The notes under the pieces are model-generated. The model did not search any database. It was not told where the DNA came from and saw nothing but the letters and a program-made list of their open reading frames with translations. From the NCBI RefSeq assembly GCF_002797445.1, contig NZ_PGEP01000001.1, positions 4,278,501 to 4,342,500 on the forward strand: a stretch of DNA of 64,000 nt. The letters run 5' to 3'. The position numbers were made by a program, and so were the translations under genes. Shown here in pieces: positions 62,815 to 64,000 of the stretch. The first letter of the stretch is position 1, and each line of letters opens with the position of its first letter. This DNA comes from Acidovorax sp. 69. GTDB lineage: Bacteria; Pseudomonadota; Gammaproteobacteria; Burkholderiales; Burkholderiaceae_C.

Positions 62815-64000
62815 TCAGTTGCGGACTGGCTTGCCGGTCGAGAGCATCCCAAGGATGCGCTCGTGCGTCTTGGGCTGCGCGATCAGGTGGCAGAACGCCT
62901 TGCGCTCCAGCGTGAGCAAGTATTCCTCGCTCACCAGCGCGCCGGCATCCACATCACCACCACAAACCACCTCGGCAATCATCGTGCTGACCTTGAAGTC
63001 GTAGGCGCTGATGAAACCGCCGTCGCGCATGTTCACCAGCTGCGCCTTGATGGTGGCCAGGCCACTGCGGCCAGCCACCGGGAACAGGCGCTTGTGCGGT
63101 GCACGCCAGCCGCTGGCGGCCATGGACTTGGCTTCGTTGATGGCCACGAACAGCAGCTCGTCCTTGTGGGGCACGATGATGTCGCTGTCCAGCAAAAAAC
63201 CCAGCTTGCGCGATTCCAGCGCGCTGGTGCCCACCTTGGCCATCGCGGCGGCGGTGAAGCCTTCGGTCAGGAAGGGCAGGATGTCCTTGCCCGTAGAGGC
63301 CGCCATGTTCTCGGCCGCACGGCGAGCGATGTAGGTCAGGCCACCGGCGCCGGGCACCAGGCCCACGCCCACTTCCACCAGGCCGATGTAGCTTTCCATG
63401 TGCGCCACACGCTTGGCCGAATACACGGCCAGCTCGCAACCACCGCCCAGAGCCATGCCGTGGATGGCAGCGACGACAGGCACCTGCGCGTAGCGGATGC
63501 GCATCATCAAGTTCTGCAGCTCCTGCTCGATGCTTTCCACCGCATCGGCGCCGCCGACCATGAAGGCGGGCATCGTGGCTTCCAGGTCAGCACCCACGCT
63601 GAAAGGCGCGTCGCCAGACCAGATCACCATGCCTTGATACTCGGCCTCGGCCAGCTCCAGGCCTTCCATCAGCGCTTCCATCACTTCAGGGCTGATGGCG
63701 TGCATCTTGTTCTTGATGCTGGCAATGAGGACTTGACCGTCCAGCGTCCAGGTGCGCAGGGCTCTCGATTCCGCGATGGTCGTACCAGCGGTGCGCCAGT
63801 CAGGCAGGTTGGTCTCGCCCAGCAGCGTCTCGGGGAAGATCTGGCGTTGGTACACAGGCAGTTGGCGGCGCGGCACGAATTGGCCTTGCGATGCACTCCA
63901 CGAGCCTTGCTCGGTGTGCACGCCACCGGCTTCGGCCACAGGGCCCTTGAACACCCACGCGGGCAGCGGTGCCTTGCACAGTGCCTTGCCAGCGTCGATG
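62815..64000 (-). CDS. 3-hydroxyacyl-CoA dehydrogenase/enoyl-CoA hydratase (FadB-like), 5' partial
   Basis: Only the C-terminal 395 or so residues are in the window; the frame is open at the right edge. The visible part starts inside the dehydrogenase region (KALCKAPLPAWVF, then GVHTEQGSWSA). It continues into a crotonase-like domain with FSVGADLEATMPAF and AIHGMALGGGCELAVYSAKRVAH, then the active-site-like GLVEVGVGLVPGAGG. This dehydrogenase-first, hydratase-last order is that of the large FadB/FadN-type proteins of about 800 residues, unlike the FadJ-like enzyme at 43.4 kb. It heads the visible beta-oxidation cluster. Confidence 0.9.
   Translation of the reverse strand, partial: IDAGKALCKAPLPAWVFKGPVAEAGGVHTEQGSWSASQGQFVPRRQLPVYQRQIFPETLLGETNLPDWRTAGTTIAESRALRTWTLDGQVLIASIKNKMHAISPEVMEALMEGLELAEAEYQGMVIWSGDAPFSVGADLEATMPAFMVGGADAVESIEQELQNLMMRIRYAQVPVVAAIHGMALGGGCELAVYSAKRVAHMESYIGLVEVGVGLVPGAGGLTYIARRAAENMAASTGKDILPFLTEGFTAAAMAKVGTSALESRKLGFLLDSDIIVPHKDELLFVAINEAKSMAASGWRAPHKRLFPVAGRSGLATIKAQLVNMRDGGFISAYDFKVSTMIAEVVCGGDVDAGALVSEEYLLTLERKAFCHLIAQPKTHERILGMLSTGKPVRN

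Overview
The window is high-GC chromosomal DNA from a betaproteobacterium. Gene content, protein sequence style and several dispersed repeat families point to the Comamonadaceae, most likely Acidovorax or a close relative; this is inference from family knowledge, not a search. I saw no rRNA, tRNA, CRISPR array, phage or intact insertion sequence. Genes are densely packed, and ATGA start/stop overlaps are frequent, marking translationally coupled operons.

Layout. 1-14.8 kb: end of a YbhN-like membrane protein; a TetR regulator divergent from a three-gene drug efflux operon (NodT-type outer membrane lipoprotein, EmrA, EmrB) with two matching operator sites between them; a COG2509 FAD dehydrogenase; a secreted M20 amidohydrolase divergent from a GlxA-type AraC regulator; a DASS anion symporter; a chemotaxis receptor; HtpX. 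14.98-17.9 kb: an operon of pyrC, a NYN-domain putative RNase and a DUF3025 gene. 18.1-22.3 kb: a glutamate/aspartate ABC transporter (gltIJKL) with a second binding protein. 22.5-26.7 kb: a LysR regulator divergent from a TRAP transporter. 26.9-32.8 kb: MazG-like pyrophosphohydrolase, hydroxyacid dehydrogenase, ATM1-like ABC exporter, YciA thioesterase, bactofilin, PaaI-like thioesterase, enoyl-CoA hydratase.

33-45.6 kb: a liv branched-chain ABC transporter (livHMGF, then livK) with an interposed long-chain acyl-CoA synthetase gene interrupted by one in-frame TGA, followed by acyl-CoA dehydrogenase, thiolase and a FadJ-like bifunctional enzyme. The layout suggests uptake of a carboxylate through the liv system, CoA activation and beta-oxidation. 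45.6-47.2 kb is an AT-richer two-gene island of unknown function. 47.2-56.8 kb is a reverse-strand operon whose order (TetR, SDR, biotin carboxylase beta, acyl-CoA dehydrogenase, enoyl-CoA hydratase, biotin carboxylase alpha) matches the Pseudomonas atu acyclic-terpene cluster, extended by a second acyl-CoA dehydrogenase and a BKACE (DUF849) gene. 56.9-58.2 kb is a gene-free, concentric inverted-repeat region. 58.2-64 kb is a beta-oxidation cluster that runs off the window.

The most notable signals are: (1) repeat elements carried in frame inside coding sequences, with two different families in the carboxylase alpha gene and one in the DUF3025 gene; (2) the Trp-to-TGA interruption of the acyl-CoA synthetase; (3) the two-gene island next to a fadJ-like gene whose tail has foreign codon usage; (4) the nested palindromic repeat locus at 56.9-57.9 kb.
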